In this document: piece by piece, positions 11,256 through 20,200 of the stretch
How the letters are laid out: the number at the start of each line of letters is the position of its first letter
Numbering within the stretch: the first letter of the stretch is position 1
Assembly (NCBI RefSeq): GCF_003952485.1
Contig: NZ_CP034447.1
Coordinates: 5,780,501 to 5,844,500 of the forward strand
Source of the DNA: Mesorhizobium sp. M1E.F.Ca.ET.045.02.1.1
GTDB lineage: Bacteria > Pseudomonadota > Alphaproteobacteria > Rhizobiales > Rhizobiaceae
Direction: 5' to 3'
Length of the DNA stretch: 64,000 nt
The notes under the pieces: model-generated
Database searches by the model: none
Told to the model about the DNA's origin: nothing
What the model saw: only the letters and a program-made list of their open reading frames with translations
Program-made: the position numbers and the translations under genes

Positions 11256-12494
11256 ATGTCCTCGATACGCCCGCTGATCCCGCTCCTCATCGCCGCAGGC
11301 ATCCTGCTCGGCGGCAACGGACTGCAGGGCACGCTGATCGCGCTGCGCGGCGCGCGGGAAGGCTTCTCCGCCTCCGACATCGGCCTGATGGGCACGTTCT
11401 ACTTTGCCGGCTTCCTGCTCGGATGCCTGGCGGTCACCCGCATCCTGAAGGCGGTCGGTCATGTGCGGACATTCTCGGCGCTTGCTGCGATCGCCTCCGT
11501 CGGCACGCTGCTGCTGGTATTGGTCATCGACCCGGTGATGTGGTGCGCGATACGCTTTGCTGGCGGCTTCTGCTTCGCCGGCCTGTTCACCGTCATGGAG
11601 GCGTGGCTCAATTCCGGCGTCGGCAACAAGGATCGCGCCCGCGTGCTCGCGATCTACCGCATGGTCGATATCGGCTCGGTCACCGGCGCGCAGTTCCTGA
11701 TCCCGATCTTCGGCGCAGGCGGCTTCGCCATCTTCGCCGTCATGTCGATGATGATCACCTTCTCGCTGGTGCCGGTCTCGCTCGGCGACCGTTCCAACCC
11801 GGCGCCGCCGGAAGAGGTCAAGCTCGATTTGCCACGCGTCTGGCGGATCTCGCCGCTTGGCTCGATCGGCTGCATCGCCGTCGGCGTCACCAACAGCGCC
11901 TTCCGCACGCTGTCGCCGGTCTATGCCGAGGAGATCGGCATGTCGGTGGCCGATGTCGTCACCTTCGTCAGCGTCGGCATCTTCGGCGGCGCCCTCATCC
12001 AATATCCGCTGGGCTATCTTTCCGACCGCTGGGACCGGCGCTCGGTACTGCTGACGACGACATGCTGCGCCATGCTTGCCGCGCTGGCGCTCGCTTTCGT
12101 GGCGCGCGGCGATCCTTTCCTGAACTTCGCCATCGTCTTTATCTTCGGCTGCTTCGCCATGCCGCTCTATTCGCTGTCGGCGGCGCATTCCAACGATCGG
12201 GCCGGCAAGGGCGAGTTCGTGCTGGTCAATGCGGCGCTGATGCTGTTCTATTCCTTCGGCGCGATTGGCGGTCCGATCGCCGCATCGGCGGTGATGCAAT
12301 ATTTCGGGCCCAGCGCCCTGTTCGTGTTCAGCGCCTTTGTCTATGCCATTCTCATTATCGTGATCCTGTACCGGATGCAGGTTCGATCCGGCGTTCCCGC
12401 CGGCAGTCGAAGCCGTTTTACCGCGCTCTTGCGCACCTCGACATTCTTCGCGCGGCTCGCCCGGCGGGGCAATGATTCAGACAAGCCGGATTAA
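11256..12494 (+). CDS. MFS transporter (YcaD-like)
   Basis: 412 aa, 12 predicted membrane segments. Features include IRPLIPLLIAAGILLGGNGLQGTL in helix 1 and loop motif LGYLSDRWDRRS after helix 8. The open frame extends to 11184, but those residues are not membrane-like, so the ATG at 11256 is preferred. The C terminus is Arg/Ser-rich and cytoplasmic. It stands alone downstream of the Lrp gene; the substrate is unknown. Confidence 0.85.
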   Translation: MSSIRPLIPLLIAAGILLGGNGLQGTLIALRGAREGFSASDIGLMGTFYFAGFLLGCLAVTRILKAVGHVRTFSALAAIASVGTLLLVLVIDPVMWCAIRFAGGFCFAGLFTVMEAWLNSGVGNKDRARVLAIYRMVDIGSVTGAQFLIPIFGAGGFAIFAVMSMMITFSLVPVSLGDRSNPAPPEEVKLDLPRVWRISPLGSIGCIAVGVTNSAFRTLSPVYAEEIGMSVADVVTFVSVGIFGGALIQYPLGYLSDRWDRRSVLLTTTCCAMLAALALAFVARGDPFLNFAIVFIFGCFAMPLYSLSAAHSNDRAGKGEFVLVNAALMLFYSFGAIGGPIAASAVMQYFGPSALFVFSAFVYAILIIVILYRMQVRSGVPAGSRSRFTALLRTSTFFARLARRGNDSDKPD

Positions 12495-12529
12495 AGCGAG
12501 ATCGTCATCCCGCTTTATCTTCTTGTTTG

Positions 12530-12576
12530 AGCATGATCTTTTCCGAAAACCGCTGCACACTTTTCGGGATCATGCT
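12530..12576. repeat. Short palindromic repeat, family E (copy 1)
   Basis: Inverted repeat AGCATGATC (12530-12538) and GATCATGCT (12568-12576) with inner CCGAAAA and TTTTCGG-type complement. A diverged copy with the same plan lies at 62,262-62,306 and a weaker one at 51,462-51,505. Located 72 bases upstream of rnd. Confidence 0.75.
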
Positions 12577-12648
12577 CTACCTGCGGCTTGACGAAAGCGC
12601 CTGCTGCTGGAATTGAAAGAGACCTGATTTCTTGCCAAAAGCGATTTG

Positions 12649-13800
12649 ATGCACGTCATCACCACCCAGAAAGAACTCGAAAGCGCTGTCGCGGCGTTCG
12701 AAAAGTCGGAATTCGTCACCGTCGATACCGAATTCATCCGCGAAACGACCTTCTGGCCGATCCTCTGCCTCATACAGATGGCCGCGCCCGGCGTGACGGC
12801 GCTGATCGATCCGCTGTCGCCACACATCGATCTCAAACCGTTCTTCCGGCTGATGGCCAACGAAGCGGTGGTCAAGGTCTTCCACGCCGCGCGCCAGGAC
12901 ATCGAAATCATCGTCCATCTGGGTAACCTCGTGCCGCATCCGGTGTTCGACACGCAGGTGGCGGCCATGGTCTGCGGCTTCGGCGACAGCGTCTCCTACG
13001 ATCAGCTGGTGCAGCGCATCACCGGCGCCAGGCTCGACAAATCCTCGCGCTTCACCGACTGGCGGCACCGGCCGCTCTCCGACAAGCAGCTCGAATACGC
13101 GCTCGCCGACGTCACCCACCTGATCAAGGTCTACCAGCATCTCAGCGCCGAGCTGAAGCGCGAGGACCGAGCCCATTGGCTGAACGAGGAGATGGACATC
13201 CTCACCTCGCGCGAGACCTACGATCCGCATCCGGAGGATGCCTGGAAGCGGCTGAAGATGCGGCTGCGCAAGCCGCAGGAGCTGGCGGTCGTGCAGGCGG
13301 TGGCCGCCTGGCGCGAACGCGAGGCGCGCGAACGCGACGTGCCGCGTGGCCGTGTGCTCAAGGACGATGCGATCTACGAGATCGCGCAGCAGGCGCCGCG
13401 CGATGCGGCGGCTCTCGGCAAGCTGCGCACGACGCCGAAAGGCTGGGAGCGTTCGGCGACGGCCACGGCGCTGCTGGGTGCCGTCAACGCCGCTCTCGCC
13501 ATGCCGAAGGAGACGATGCCGAAACTGCCGAAGAGTTTTCAGCCGCCGGAAGGCTCGAGCGCGGCGGCGGAACTGCTCAAGGTGCTGCTTCGCATCGTCG
13601 CCGAGAAGGAGGGCGTCGCCTCCAAGGTGCTCGCCTCCAGTGACGACATCGACCGCATCGCCGCCGAAGGCGACGCCGCCGAAGTGCCGGCGCTGCAAGG
13701 CTGGCGGCGCGCCGTATTCGGCGACCAGGCGCTGCGGCTGGTGCGCGGCGAGATCGGCATCAAGTTCGACAAGCGCAGGATCGCGGTCTTCGATCTCTAG
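12649..13800 (+). CDS. rnd: Ribonuclease D
   Basis: 3'-to-5' exoribonuclease for tRNA and structured-RNA 3' ends; 383 aa. The DEDDy exonuclease domain fills the first 170 residues: ExoI VDTEFIRETTFWP (D26, E28), ExoII HAARQDIEIIV, ExoIII YALADVTHL with the tyrosine. An HRDC domain follows around EELAVVQAVAAWREREARERDVPRGRVLKDDAI, and a second helical domain ends the protein, the usual RNase D order. The ATG at 12649 is used; a TTG one codon earlier is in frame. Monocistronic, behind a short palindromic repeat. Confidence 0.95.
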   Translation: MHVITTQKELESAVAAFEKSEFVTVDTEFIRETTFWPILCLIQMAAPGVTALIDPLSPHIDLKPFFRLMANEAVVKVFHAARQDIEIIVHLGNLVPHPVFDTQVAAMVCGFGDSVSYDQLVQRITGARLDKSSRFTDWRHRPLSDKQLEYALADVTHLIKVYQHLSAELKREDRAHWLNEEMDILTSRETYDPHPEDAWKRLKMRLRKPQELAVVQAVAAWREREARERDVPRGRVLKDDAIYEIAQQAPRDAAALGKLRTTPKGWERSATATALLGAVNAALAMPKETMPKLPKSFQPPEGSSAAAELLKVLLRIVAEKEGVASKVLASSDDIDRIAAEGDAAEVPALQGWRRAVFGDQALRLVRGEIGIKFDKRRIAVFDL

Positions 13801-13804
13801 CGCC

Positions 13805-13989
13805 TCTCCTTCTCTCCCTGTGGGAGAAGGTGGATCGGCGCGCAGCGCCGAGACGGATGAGGGGTGTTGGAAGGATCGCGACGTCAGGTTGTCTGGCTCC
13901 GCGCGTCTGATTTGGAGGGTCCGCCAAGCTGGAACACCCCTCATCCGACCGAGCTTCGCTCGGCCACCTTCTCCCACAAGGGAGAAGGG
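13805..13989. repeat. Intergenic inverted repeat, family B (copy 1)
   Basis: Left arm 'gggagaaggtggatcgg', 'cgcgcagcgccgagacggat' and 'gaggggtgtt'; right arm 'ggaacacccctcatccg' through 'ccttctcccacaagggagaa'. Similar elements are at 19,017-19,165 and, interrupted by an insertion sequence, at 63,392-63,494. It lies between the convergent rnd and MAPEG genes, so it could also act as a bidirectional transcript end. Confidence 0.88.
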
Positions 13990-13999
13990 AAAGTCGCCG

Positions 14000-14419
14000 T
14001 CAGACCACCCCAGCCAGGTGCAGCGCGAACCAGATCCAGGCGACGAGAAGGATGCCCGCGCCGAGGAAGAAGGCGCGGCTGCGGTGCAGCACGTAGTTTC
14101 TGGTGAGATGCACCCAGGCGTGGACATAGCGCGTCACGACGAAGAGCCACATCAGCACCAGCGTCAGGTAGTTGACGCCGTTGGTGACGAACAGCGCCAG
14201 GCAGAGCACATGGAACAGAACCGGCAGTTCGAATTGGTTGATCAGATTGTTGGCGACGGTGACGCTTGAGGCCGGCTCGGTCGAGCGGACCTTATACTGG
14301 CTGATCTTGGCCTCGCCGGACTTCACGGCAAGATAGCGCCGCTTCAGCATCACCAGATAGACGATGTAGACCAGGAGCACATGCGCCAGCATCGGCCAGA
14401 AGATGGCGGTCTGGTTCAT
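14000..14419 (-). CDS. MAPEG family membrane protein
   Basis: 139 aa with four predicted membrane helices. The pattern MLKRRYLAVKSGEAKISQYK, then NNLINQFELPVLFHVLCLAL and RYVHAWVHLTRNYVLHRSRAFFLG, matches the MAPEG family (membrane-associated eicosanoid/glutathione metabolism proteins). Bacterial members are of unknown substrate. The ATG at 14419 starts just before the first helix; the longer open frame upstream overlaps the next gene in another frame. The gap to the upstream gene (14443) is 23 bases on the same strand, so the two may be co-transcribed. Confidence 0.88.
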   Translation of the reverse strand: MNQTAIFWPMLAHVLLVYIVYLVMLKRRYLAVKSGEAKISQYKVRSTEPASSVTVANNLINQFELPVLFHVLCLALFVTNGVNYLTLVLMWLFVVTRYVHAWVHLTRNYVLHRSRAFFLGAGILLVAWIWFALHLAGVV

Positions 14420-14442
14420 CTCCCCGCCCCCTCCTGACCCGC

Positions 14443-15084
14443 TCAAAGCCGCCGTTGAGCGGCCAGCGCGAAAACCGCAACGATCAAAACCGGGATCGCC
14501 AGAAGCGCGAACTTGGTGACGATGAGCGACGAGGCAAAGGCCAGCGAATCGGGATTGGCCGACTGGAAATCCGACAAAAGCCGCGCCACGGCAAAATTCT
14601 GCGCGTAGTCGGCGATCGTATAGGGCAGCACCAACACCAGCGCGGTCAGAGCCTGCAACTGCGCCGGCATGGCTCGGAAATTGCCGAACCGCCGGCCGAA
14701 GGCCACGATCAGGCTGACCAAGGTGAGCGACAGCAGCGCCGGAAACAGAAGGTCGAAGGTCAGATAATGCCAGACGATGATGATCTCGCCGCCGCGCCGG
14801 CCGAGCGCGGTGAGCCATGCCATGCCTTCATCGGGCGTGAAACCCGCAACGCGCATGTCGAGCGAAGAGAGCCCGCCGCTCAGGCGGCGGAAATAGAAAA
14901 ACTCCAGCGCCGTCATGGCGATGAAGACCGCGGCGGAAGCGACGGAGAGCGCCGCCGCGTGACGCGACAGGCGCAACACTCCCAACGTCAGACCGCGCCA
15001 CAGGCCCAGGCGATCCGGCCGTTCGGCGCTCTGATCAAAGTCCGCCCGGATAATTCGGGCTTTCGCGGGTGATCGTGACGTCAT
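14443..15084 (-). CDS. Integral membrane protein of unknown function
   Basis: 213 aa, four to five predicted membrane helices (for example SVASAAVFIAMTALEFFYF and ALTALVLVLPYTIADYAQNFAVARLL), with a charged N terminus. I do not recognise a family. The ATG at 15084 ([11 protein letters not shown]) lies inside the 3' end of guaB, overlapping it by 50 bases in a different frame. The two genes are on the same strand, which suggests translation coupled to guaB. The later in-frame starts would lose the first helix, so the overlap seems real. Confidence 0.7.
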   Translation of the reverse strand: MTSRSPAKARIIRADFDQSAERPDRLGLWRGLTLGVLRLSRHAAALSVASAAVFIAMTALEFFYFRRLSGGLSSLDMRVAGFTPDEGMAWLTALGRRGGEIIIVWHYLTFDLLFPALLSLTLVSLIVAFGRRFGNFRAMPAQLQALTALVLVLPYTIADYAQNFAVARLLSDFQSANPDSLAFASSLIVTKFALLAIPVLIVAVFALAAQRRL

Positions 15085-16537
15085 GGGCGTGGCTTTCACG
15101 AAGTCCTGCGTTTGATATGCGCACAAAGGTGGCGCGTTCGCGGAACTCGGCAAGATCGCGCCCACCGACATAACCCATAGCGGCTTTTAGGCCGCCCGCA
15201 AGCTGGTGCAGCACGCCAGCCACAGGTCCTTTGTAGGGAACCTGGCCTTCAATGCCTTCCGGGACGAGTTTCAAGGTGTCGCGGACCTCGGCCTGGAAGT
15301 AGCGATCTGCCGAACCGCGCGCCATCGCGCCGACCGAGCCCATGCCGCGATAGGCCTTGAAGGAACGACCCTGATGCAGATAGACCTCGCCCGGGCTCTC
15401 GTCGGTACCGGCAAGCAGCGAGCCGATCATGGCGGCGCTTGCGCCGGCGGCGAGCGCCTTGGCGAGATCGCCTGAGTATTTGATGCCGCCGTCGGCAATC
15501 ACCGTCACACCAGACTTCTCGGCGGTCTCCGCCGCCGACATGATCGCCGAAAGCTGCGGCACGCCGACGCCGGCGACGATGCGCGTGGTGCAGATCGAGC
15601 CGGGGCCGATACCGACCTTGACGGCGTCGGCGCCGGCATCGATCAGCGCCTTGGTGCCTTCGGCGGTGGCGACGTTGCCGGCCAGAATGCGCAGGGAATT
15701 GGAGAGCTTCTTCGCCCGCGTCACTGCATCCAGCACGCGCTGTGAATGGCCGTGCGCGGTGTCGATGACCAAAAGGTCGACGCCGGCGTCGATCAGGCGC
15801 TCGGCGCGCTCGAAGCCGTCGTCGCCGACGCTGGTGGCGGCGGCGGCGCGCAGCCTTCCCTGCGCGTCCTTGGTGGCGTGTGGGTTGAGCTGCGACTTCT
15901 CGATGTCCTTGACGGTGATCAGGCCGACGCAATTGCCCTTCCGGTCGACCACCACCAGCTTCTCGATGCGGTGCTTGTGCAGGAGGCGCTTGGCCTCGTC
16001 CTGGTCGACATTCTCCTTCACCGTGATCAGGTTCTCACGGGTCATCAATTCGTAGACCTTCTGCGACGGATCGGAGGCGAAGCGCACGTCTCGGTTGGTG
16101 AGGATGCCGACCAGCCGGCCCACCGTGTGACCGCCGGTGCCGCCGTTCTCGACCACGGGAATGCCGGAAATGCCGTTGGCGCGCATCAGCGCCAGCGCGT
16201 CGGCGAGCGTCGCGTCCGGGCCGATGGTGACCGGATTGACCACCATGCCGGATTCGAATTTCTTCACCTGCCTGACCTGCTCGGCCTGCTCGGCCGGCGT
16301 GAAATTGCGATGGATGACGCCGATGCCGCCTGCCTGTGCCATGGCGATCGCAAGCCTCGCCTCGGTGACGGTGTCCATGGCGGCCGACAGGATCGGCACG
16401 TTGAGATCGATGTCGCCGGCGATGCGGGTGCGGATGTCGGTCTGGCCGGGCATGACCTCGGAATGGCCAGGCTGCAACAGCACGTCGTCAAAGGTCAGCG
16501 CCAACGCGCCGGTGGACGTCTCGATGATTTTTGCCAT
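15035..16537 (-). CDS. guaB: Inosine-5'-monophosphate dehydrogenase
   Basis: Oxidises IMP to XMP with NAD+, the committed step of GMP synthesis; 500 aa. The TIM barrel begins at [15 protein letters not shown] and is interrupted by two CBS modules (about residues 95-215: [17 protein letters not shown] and [12 protein letters not shown]). The catalytic loop [15 protein letters not shown] contains Cys316, and the flap region [15 protein letters not shown] is present. A hairpin followed by four T lies 20-50 bases upstream of the ATG. The gene end is overlapped by the downstream membrane-protein gene. Confidence 0.97.
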   Translation of the reverse strand: MAKIIETSTGALALTFDDVLLQPGHSEVMPGQTDIRTRIAGDIDLNVPILSAAMDTVTEARLAIAMAQAGGIGVIHRNFTPAEQAEQVRQVKKFESGMVVNPVTIGPDATLADALALMRANGISGIPVVENGGTGGHTVGRLVGILTNRDVRFASDPSQKVYELMTRENLITVKENVDQDEAKRLLHKHRIEKLVVVDRKGNCVGLITVKDIEKSQLNPHATKDAQGRLRAAAATSVGDDGFERAERLIDAGVDLLVIDTAHGHSQRVLDAVTRAKKLSNSLRILAGNVATAEGTKALIDAGADAVKVGIGPGSICTTRIVAGVGVPQLSAIMSAAETAEKSGVTVIADGGIKYSGDLAKALAAGASAAMIGSLLAGTDESPGEVYLHQGRSFKAYRGMGSVGAMARGSADRYFQAEVRDTLKLVPEGIEGQVPYKGPVAGVLHQLAGGLKAAMGYVGGRDLAEFRERATFVRISNAGLRESHAHDVTITRESPNYPGGL

Positions 16538-16559
16538 GGCCAGCCCTTTTTGAATGCGG

Positions 16560-16589
16560 AAAAGGCGCTGGACCGAAATGGCCAGCGCC
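16560..16589 (-). terminator. Terminator- or attenuator-like hairpin before guaB
   Basis: On the minus strand an 8-bp stem GGCGCTGG (16589-16582) and CCAGCGCC (16571-16564) is followed by TTTT and then, 23 bases on, the guaB ATG. It could end the toxin-antitoxin transcript or act as a leader attenuator for guaB. Confidence 0.6.
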
Positions 16590-16678
16590 GACTCTCATCT
16601 TCCCTTTCAGGATTGGCGCTGGCTGGTAACACGTCCTGTTGCGGTTGAAAAGCCGGTCGTTGCGAGACGCTTCAGCTT

Positions 16679-17128
16679 CTATTCCGCACCCAGGAGAGCA
16701 TCTAGCAAAGCGTGACGTGGCGACGCAAAAGGATTGACCACGGTTACACCACCCCAGGTGAAGCCGTTCTGCAGGTCTTCTGACAGGAGCAGCCGGCAAC
16801 CCGTTTGCGAAGCAGTGGAAAGAATTGCAGCATCCCAGATACCGAAACGATGGTCCGCAGCAAGATCGACGGCCATCATCATCACTTCCGGCGTCGTTCC
16901 AGCAACCGGGAACGCGTCGCGCCAGCTAAGCAGCGCCTCCTGAGCCTCCTGGGGCGACCTTCCGGCCTTACGGACAAGGACATTAAACAGCTCCCCCAGC
17001 ACCTGGACCGGAACAACGGCAGCCTCTTGTGGGACATTGCCTAGCAGTTCGAGAACGACGTCGCGTTTCTGCGCGTTGTTAACGCCCTCTGCATAGGCAA
17101 GGACGTTGGTGTCGATCGCGACCTTCAC
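16679..17128 (-). CDS. PIN-domain toxin (VapC-like)
   Basis: 149 aa predicted PIN-fold endoribonuclease, the toxin of a type II toxin-antitoxin pair. Acidic metal-binding residues sit at D6 (KVAIDTN), E46 (VLGELFN), D99 (FGIWDAAI) and D118 (LLLSEDL), the usual four-acid pattern. The start is GTG, and it overlaps the antitoxin stop by four bases (GTGA), showing translational coupling. The target RNA is unknown; family members cleave tRNAs or rRNA. Confidence 0.88.
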   Translation of the reverse strand: MKVAIDTNVLAYAEGVNNAQKRDVVLELLGNVPQEAAVVPVQVLGELFNVLVRKAGRSPQEAQEALLSWRDAFPVAGTTPEVMMMAVDLAADHRFGIWDAAILSTASQTGCRLLLSEDLQNGFTWGGVTVVNPFASPRHALLDALLGAE

Positions 17129-17385
17129 AGATCGTCCTCATAAAGCTCATCGCGGGTCCAGCTTCCGGCATCGACGATCGGCTGCCGTTGGAGGCGCGAC
17201 AGCAATGCCGCGCGCGAGCGGGAGGCCACGCCCTCGTGCTTTTCCGCAGGCACGATCCGCGCCACCGGCCGCCCATGGCTGGTCACGACGTAGCTGTGGC
17301 CCTCGCGCACCTCACGTAGAATGTGAGAGAATCTGCGGTTGGCATCGGCTGCCGAAACGGTTTCATCCATGGTTGCGCCTGCCAT
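17125..17385 (-). CDS. Phd/YefM-family antitoxin
   Basis: 86 aa (or 81 from the ATG at 17370). The N-terminal DETVSAADANRRFSHILREVREGHSYVVTSHGRPVARIVP is the Phd/YefM DNA-binding fold. The C-terminal acidic tail (SWTRDELYEDDL) would wrap the toxin. The open frame runs on to 17472, but that part crosses a palindrome that looks like the operator, so the start at 17385 is preferred. It is the first gene of the pair and probably represses it. Confidence 0.85.
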   Translation of the reverse strand: MAGATMDETVSAADANRRFSHILREVREGHSYVVTSHGRPVARIVPAEKHEGVASRSRAALLSRLQRQPIVDAGSWTRDELYEDDL

Positions 17386-17395
17386 GTAGTTATTT

Positions 17396-17410
17396 TCACT
17401 ACAATAGTGA
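17396..17410. promoter_or_regulatory. Putative antitoxin operator
   Basis: Perfect palindrome TCACTA-caa-TAGTGA, 11 bases upstream of the antitoxin ATG, in an AT-rich stretch that could hold the -10 region. Position and symmetry fit toxin-antitoxin autoregulation. Confidence 0.6.
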
Positions 17411-17586
17411 TTGAGTCCGCATTTAGCAAGCCATTGCGGGATCACAACGGCTACCAGTGGTTGCGATCGCACAAAAGTGACAGCAATTTAATGCGACATC
17501 CGGGCCAATGCGTGATACCGCCCGGGGCGTGCCGGCTTGCCCCCAGCCTGGCATCGAGAATCGCGCAGACAAATCAGGGCGCTCCC

Positions 17587-19008
17587 TTGAACCGCATCAT
17601 CCCGCTCATCCTGGCGGTCGCACTTTTCATGGAGAACATGGATTCGACCGTGATCGCGACCTCGCTGCCGGCGATCGCCATTGACATCCATACCAGCCCG
17701 ATCGCGCTCAAGCTGGCGCTGACGGCCTATCTGGTGTCGCTGGCGATCTTCATTCCGATCAGCGGCTGGATGGCGGACCGGTTCGGAGCCAAGAACGTGT
17801 TCCGCGCCGCGATCGCCGTCTTCATCGCCGGTTCGGTCGCCTGCGCCTTTGCCAATTCGCTGCCGGCCTTCGTGGTGTCGCGCTTCCTGCAGGGCATGGG
17901 CGGCGCCATGATGACGCCGGTCGGGCGCCTGGTGCTGGTGCGCGCGACGCCGAAGAACGAACTCGTCGCGGCGATGTCGTGGTTGACGGTACCCGCGCTG
18001 GTCGGCCCGCTGGTCGGACCGCCGATCGGCGGCTTCATCACCACCTATTTCACCTGGCACTGGATCTTCCTGATCAACGTACCAATCGGGCTCGCCGGCA
18101 TCTGGCTCGCCACCCGCTATTTGCCGGAAACCGAGGCCACCGAGACGCCGCCGCTCGATTTTCCCGGCTTCGTGCTCAGCGGGCTGACGGCATCCGGCAT
18201 CGTTTTCGGCCTCTCCGTGGTCAGCCTGCCCGCTTTGCCGCCGATCGCCGGCTTCATCACGGTTGCCGTCGGCCTGGTTTCGGGCGTGCTTTACCTGCTG
18301 CACGCACGGCGCGCCAGGAACCCGCTGCTGGCGCTGAAGCTGTTCCGCAATCAGGTCTTCCGTTCCTCGGTGCTCGGCGGCTCGCTGTTCCGCATCGGCA
18401 TCGGCGCGGTGCCGTTTCTGTTGCCGCTGATGTTCCAGATCGGCTTCGGGCTGACGCCGTTCCAGTCCGGCATGATCACCTTCGTTTCGGCGATCGGCGC
18501 CATCGGCATGAAATTCGTCACGGCGCTGCTCTTCCGCCTTGCAGGGTTCCGCCGGGTGCTGATCCTCGGCTCGCTGGTCGCGGCCGCCTCGATCGCCATC
18601 TATGGCCTGTTCACTCCCGAAACACCCTATGCGCTGATGCTGGCAATATTGTTGGTCGGAGGCTTCATCCGTTCGATGTTCTTCACCGGCGTCAACGCGC
18701 TGTCCTATGCCGAGATCTCCGCCGCCGACACCAGCAAGGCGACGCCGATCGTTGCCGTCTTCCAGCAGTTGTCGATTGCGCTCGGCGTGGCGCTGGCCGG
18801 CGGCATCCTCGAAGTGTCGACGTCGATCCATGGCGGGCCGCTGACACTCGGCGACTTCCACATCGCCTTCTTCATCGTCGCTGCCGTCTCGGCGATCGCC
18901 TCGCTCACCTTCATGCGGCTGGCGCCCGATGCCGGCAGCGCGGTGTCGGGACATGGCAAACTGACGACACCGAAGACGCTGGAGGCGGTGGGTACGGCGG
19001 GGAAGTAG
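17587..19008 (+). CDS. MFS transporter, DHA2-type drug/proton antiporter
   Basis: 473 aa from a TTG start, giving NRIIPLILAVALFMENMDSTVIATSLPAIA, the characteristic helix 1 of DHA2 (14-helix, EmrB-like) exporters with its conserved Asp. Motif A is GWMADRFGAKNVF, motif C-like GPLVGPPIGGFI. The open frame reaches 17323 and an ATG lies at 17491, but the added residues are not membrane-like; 'agggcg' precedes the TTG. No membrane-fusion partner or regulator adjoins. The substrate is unknown. Confidence 0.85.
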   Translation: MNRIIPLILAVALFMENMDSTVIATSLPAIAIDIHTSPIALKLALTAYLVSLAIFIPISGWMADRFGAKNVFRAAIAVFIAGSVACAFANSLPAFVVSRFLQGMGGAMMTPVGRLVLVRATPKNELVAAMSWLTVPALVGPLVGPPIGGFITTYFTWHWIFLINVPIGLAGIWLATRYLPETEATETPPLDFPGFVLSGLTASGIVFGLSVVSLPALPPIAGFITVAVGLVSGVLYLLHARRARNPLLALKLFRNQVFRSSVLGGSLFRIGIGAVPFLLPLMFQIGFGLTPFQSGMITFVSAIGAIGMKFVTALLFRLAGFRRVLILGSLVAAASIAIYGLFTPETPYALMLAILLVGGFIRSMFFTGVNALSYAEISAADTSKATPIVAVFQQLSIALGVALAGGILEVSTSIHGGPLTLGDFHIAFFIVAAVSAIASLTFMRLAPDAGSAVSGHGKLTTPKTLEAVGTAGK

Positions 19009-19016
19009 GCGCGGCC

Positions 19017-19165
19017 TCCCCTTCTCCCCTTGCGGGAGAAGGTGGATCGGCGCGCAGCGCCGAGACGGATGAGGGGTGTTCCAGCGGAGCGAGACGTTGG
19101 CATTCCCTGGAACACCCCTCATCCGTCGCCTTCGGCGACACCTTCTCCCACAAGGGGAGAAGGAG
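19017..19165. repeat. Intergenic inverted repeat, family B (copy 2)
   Basis: The most complete family B copy: left arm 'ccttctccccttgcgggaga' ... 'gacggatgaggggtgttcc', right arm 'ggaacacccctcatccgtcg' ... 'ccttctcccacaaggggaga'. The arms are near-perfect inverted copies. It separates the convergent MFS and rlmE genes. Confidence 0.9.
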
Positions 19166-19170
19166 GAGAG

Positions 19171-19866
19171 CTAGCCCTTGAACTCCTTCGCCAGCAGGTA
19201 AAGCTCCACGGACTCGTCGCGCGAGGCCGGCGGCTTCACATGATGGACCGAGCGGAAATTCTGCTTGAGCCGCGACAAGAGTTCGTTCTCGGCGCCGCCC
19301 TGAAAAGTCTTGGCGAGGAAATGCCCGCCGGGCTTGAGCACCTGCAGCGCGAAATCGGCCGCCACCTCGCACAGATGCATGGTGCGCAGATGGTCGGTGC
19401 GACGATGACCGGTGGTGGGGGCCGCCATGTCCGACAGCACGACATCGGGCTGACCGCCAAGCGCCTCGGCAAGCTTTTGCGGCGCGTCCGGATCGAGGAA
19501 ATCCATCCGCAGGATGACGGCGCCCGGCACAGCGTCCATCTCGAGATAATCGATGCCGACGACATGCGGATTTTCCGCCGTCGACTTCGTGCGCGCCGCC
19601 GCCACCTGGCACCAGCCGCCGGGGGCGGCACCGAGGTCGATCACCTTCATGCCGGGCTTGAGCAGATGGTGCTTGTCGTCGATCTCGGTCAGCTTGTAGG
19701 CGGCGCGGGAGCGGTAGCCGTCGGCCTTGGAGCGCTGCACATAGGGATCGTTCATGTGGCGCTCGAGCCAGCGGCGTGAAGATTCCTTCAGCCCGCTCTT
19801 CTTCTTGATCCTGGTTTTCAGCACGCGCATGCCGGCCGAACCCGGCTTTTCCGGCTTCTTCGTCAT
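19171..19866 (-). CDS. rlmE: 23S rRNA 2'-O-ribose U2552 methyltransferase
   Basis: 231 aa RlmE/FtsJ enzyme that methylates the A-loop uridine of 23S rRNA on the assembled large subunit. The SAM site [15 protein letters not shown] is near residue 70. The K-D-K-E catalytic set is represented by [21 protein letters not shown] and [11 protein letters not shown]. The basic N terminus ([21 protein letters not shown]) is an alphaproteobacterial extension. The ATG at 19866 gives MTKKPEKPG; the longer open frame crosses a repeat. It lies downstream of ppx on the same strand, a pairing common in Rhizobiales, with a 334-base gap. Confidence 0.95.
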   Translation of the reverse strand: MTKKPEKPGSAGMRVLKTRIKKKSGLKESSRRWLERHMNDPYVQRSKADGYRSRAAYKLTEIDDKHHLLKPGMKVIDLGAAPGGWCQVAAARTKSTAENPHVVGIDYLEMDAVPGAVILRMDFLDPDAPQKLAEALGGQPDVVLSDMAAPTTGHRRTDHLRTMHLCEVAADFALQVLKPGGHFLAKTFQGGAENELLSRLKQNFRSVHHVKPPASRDESVELYLLAKEFKG

Positions 19867-20019
19867 GGCCTGATTTCTTGCCCGAGCATGATCCTGTGCG
19901 AAAACCGACCGCCACATTTCGCTGGCCCGGTCCTGAAATTCAGTATCAGGATTTCCGGTCCGCTTTTTCTCGCTCGCTTCGTCGTGCCGATTTTGCGGCG
20001 GCTTCGCGTTTCACGGAGG

Positions 20020-20165
20020 GCTTCCCCCACTCCGTCGCCGCTTCGCGGCGCCACCTCTCCCCCCTCCGGAGGGAGAGGAAAGCTAAGGTTGGCGACCTCG
20101 CGCCTTTCCTCTCCCCCGTCGATCGGGGGAGAGGTGTCGAGCGAAGCTCGACGGAGTGGGGGTCG
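20020..20165. repeat. Intergenic inverted repeat, family C
   Basis: Arms 'cttcccccactccgtcgccg' ... 'ggagggagaggaaag' and 'ctttcctctcccccgtcgat' ... 'gctcgacggagtgggggtc' pair over most of 146 bases. It fills most of the 334-base gap between ppx and rlmE; the rest of the gap (19,867-20,019) holds a diverged family-E-like 'gagcatgatc' segment and no gene. Confidence 0.85.
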
Positions 20166-20200
20166 ACTGCTCATCAGAGCAACGCAGCCACTTTTTGGGG

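Noticed and set aside
16538..16678. Purine riboswitch before guaB
   Set aside because: The region contains a simple hairpin with T run; none of the conserved junction or loop motifs of purine or PRPP/ppGpp riboswitches could be seen.
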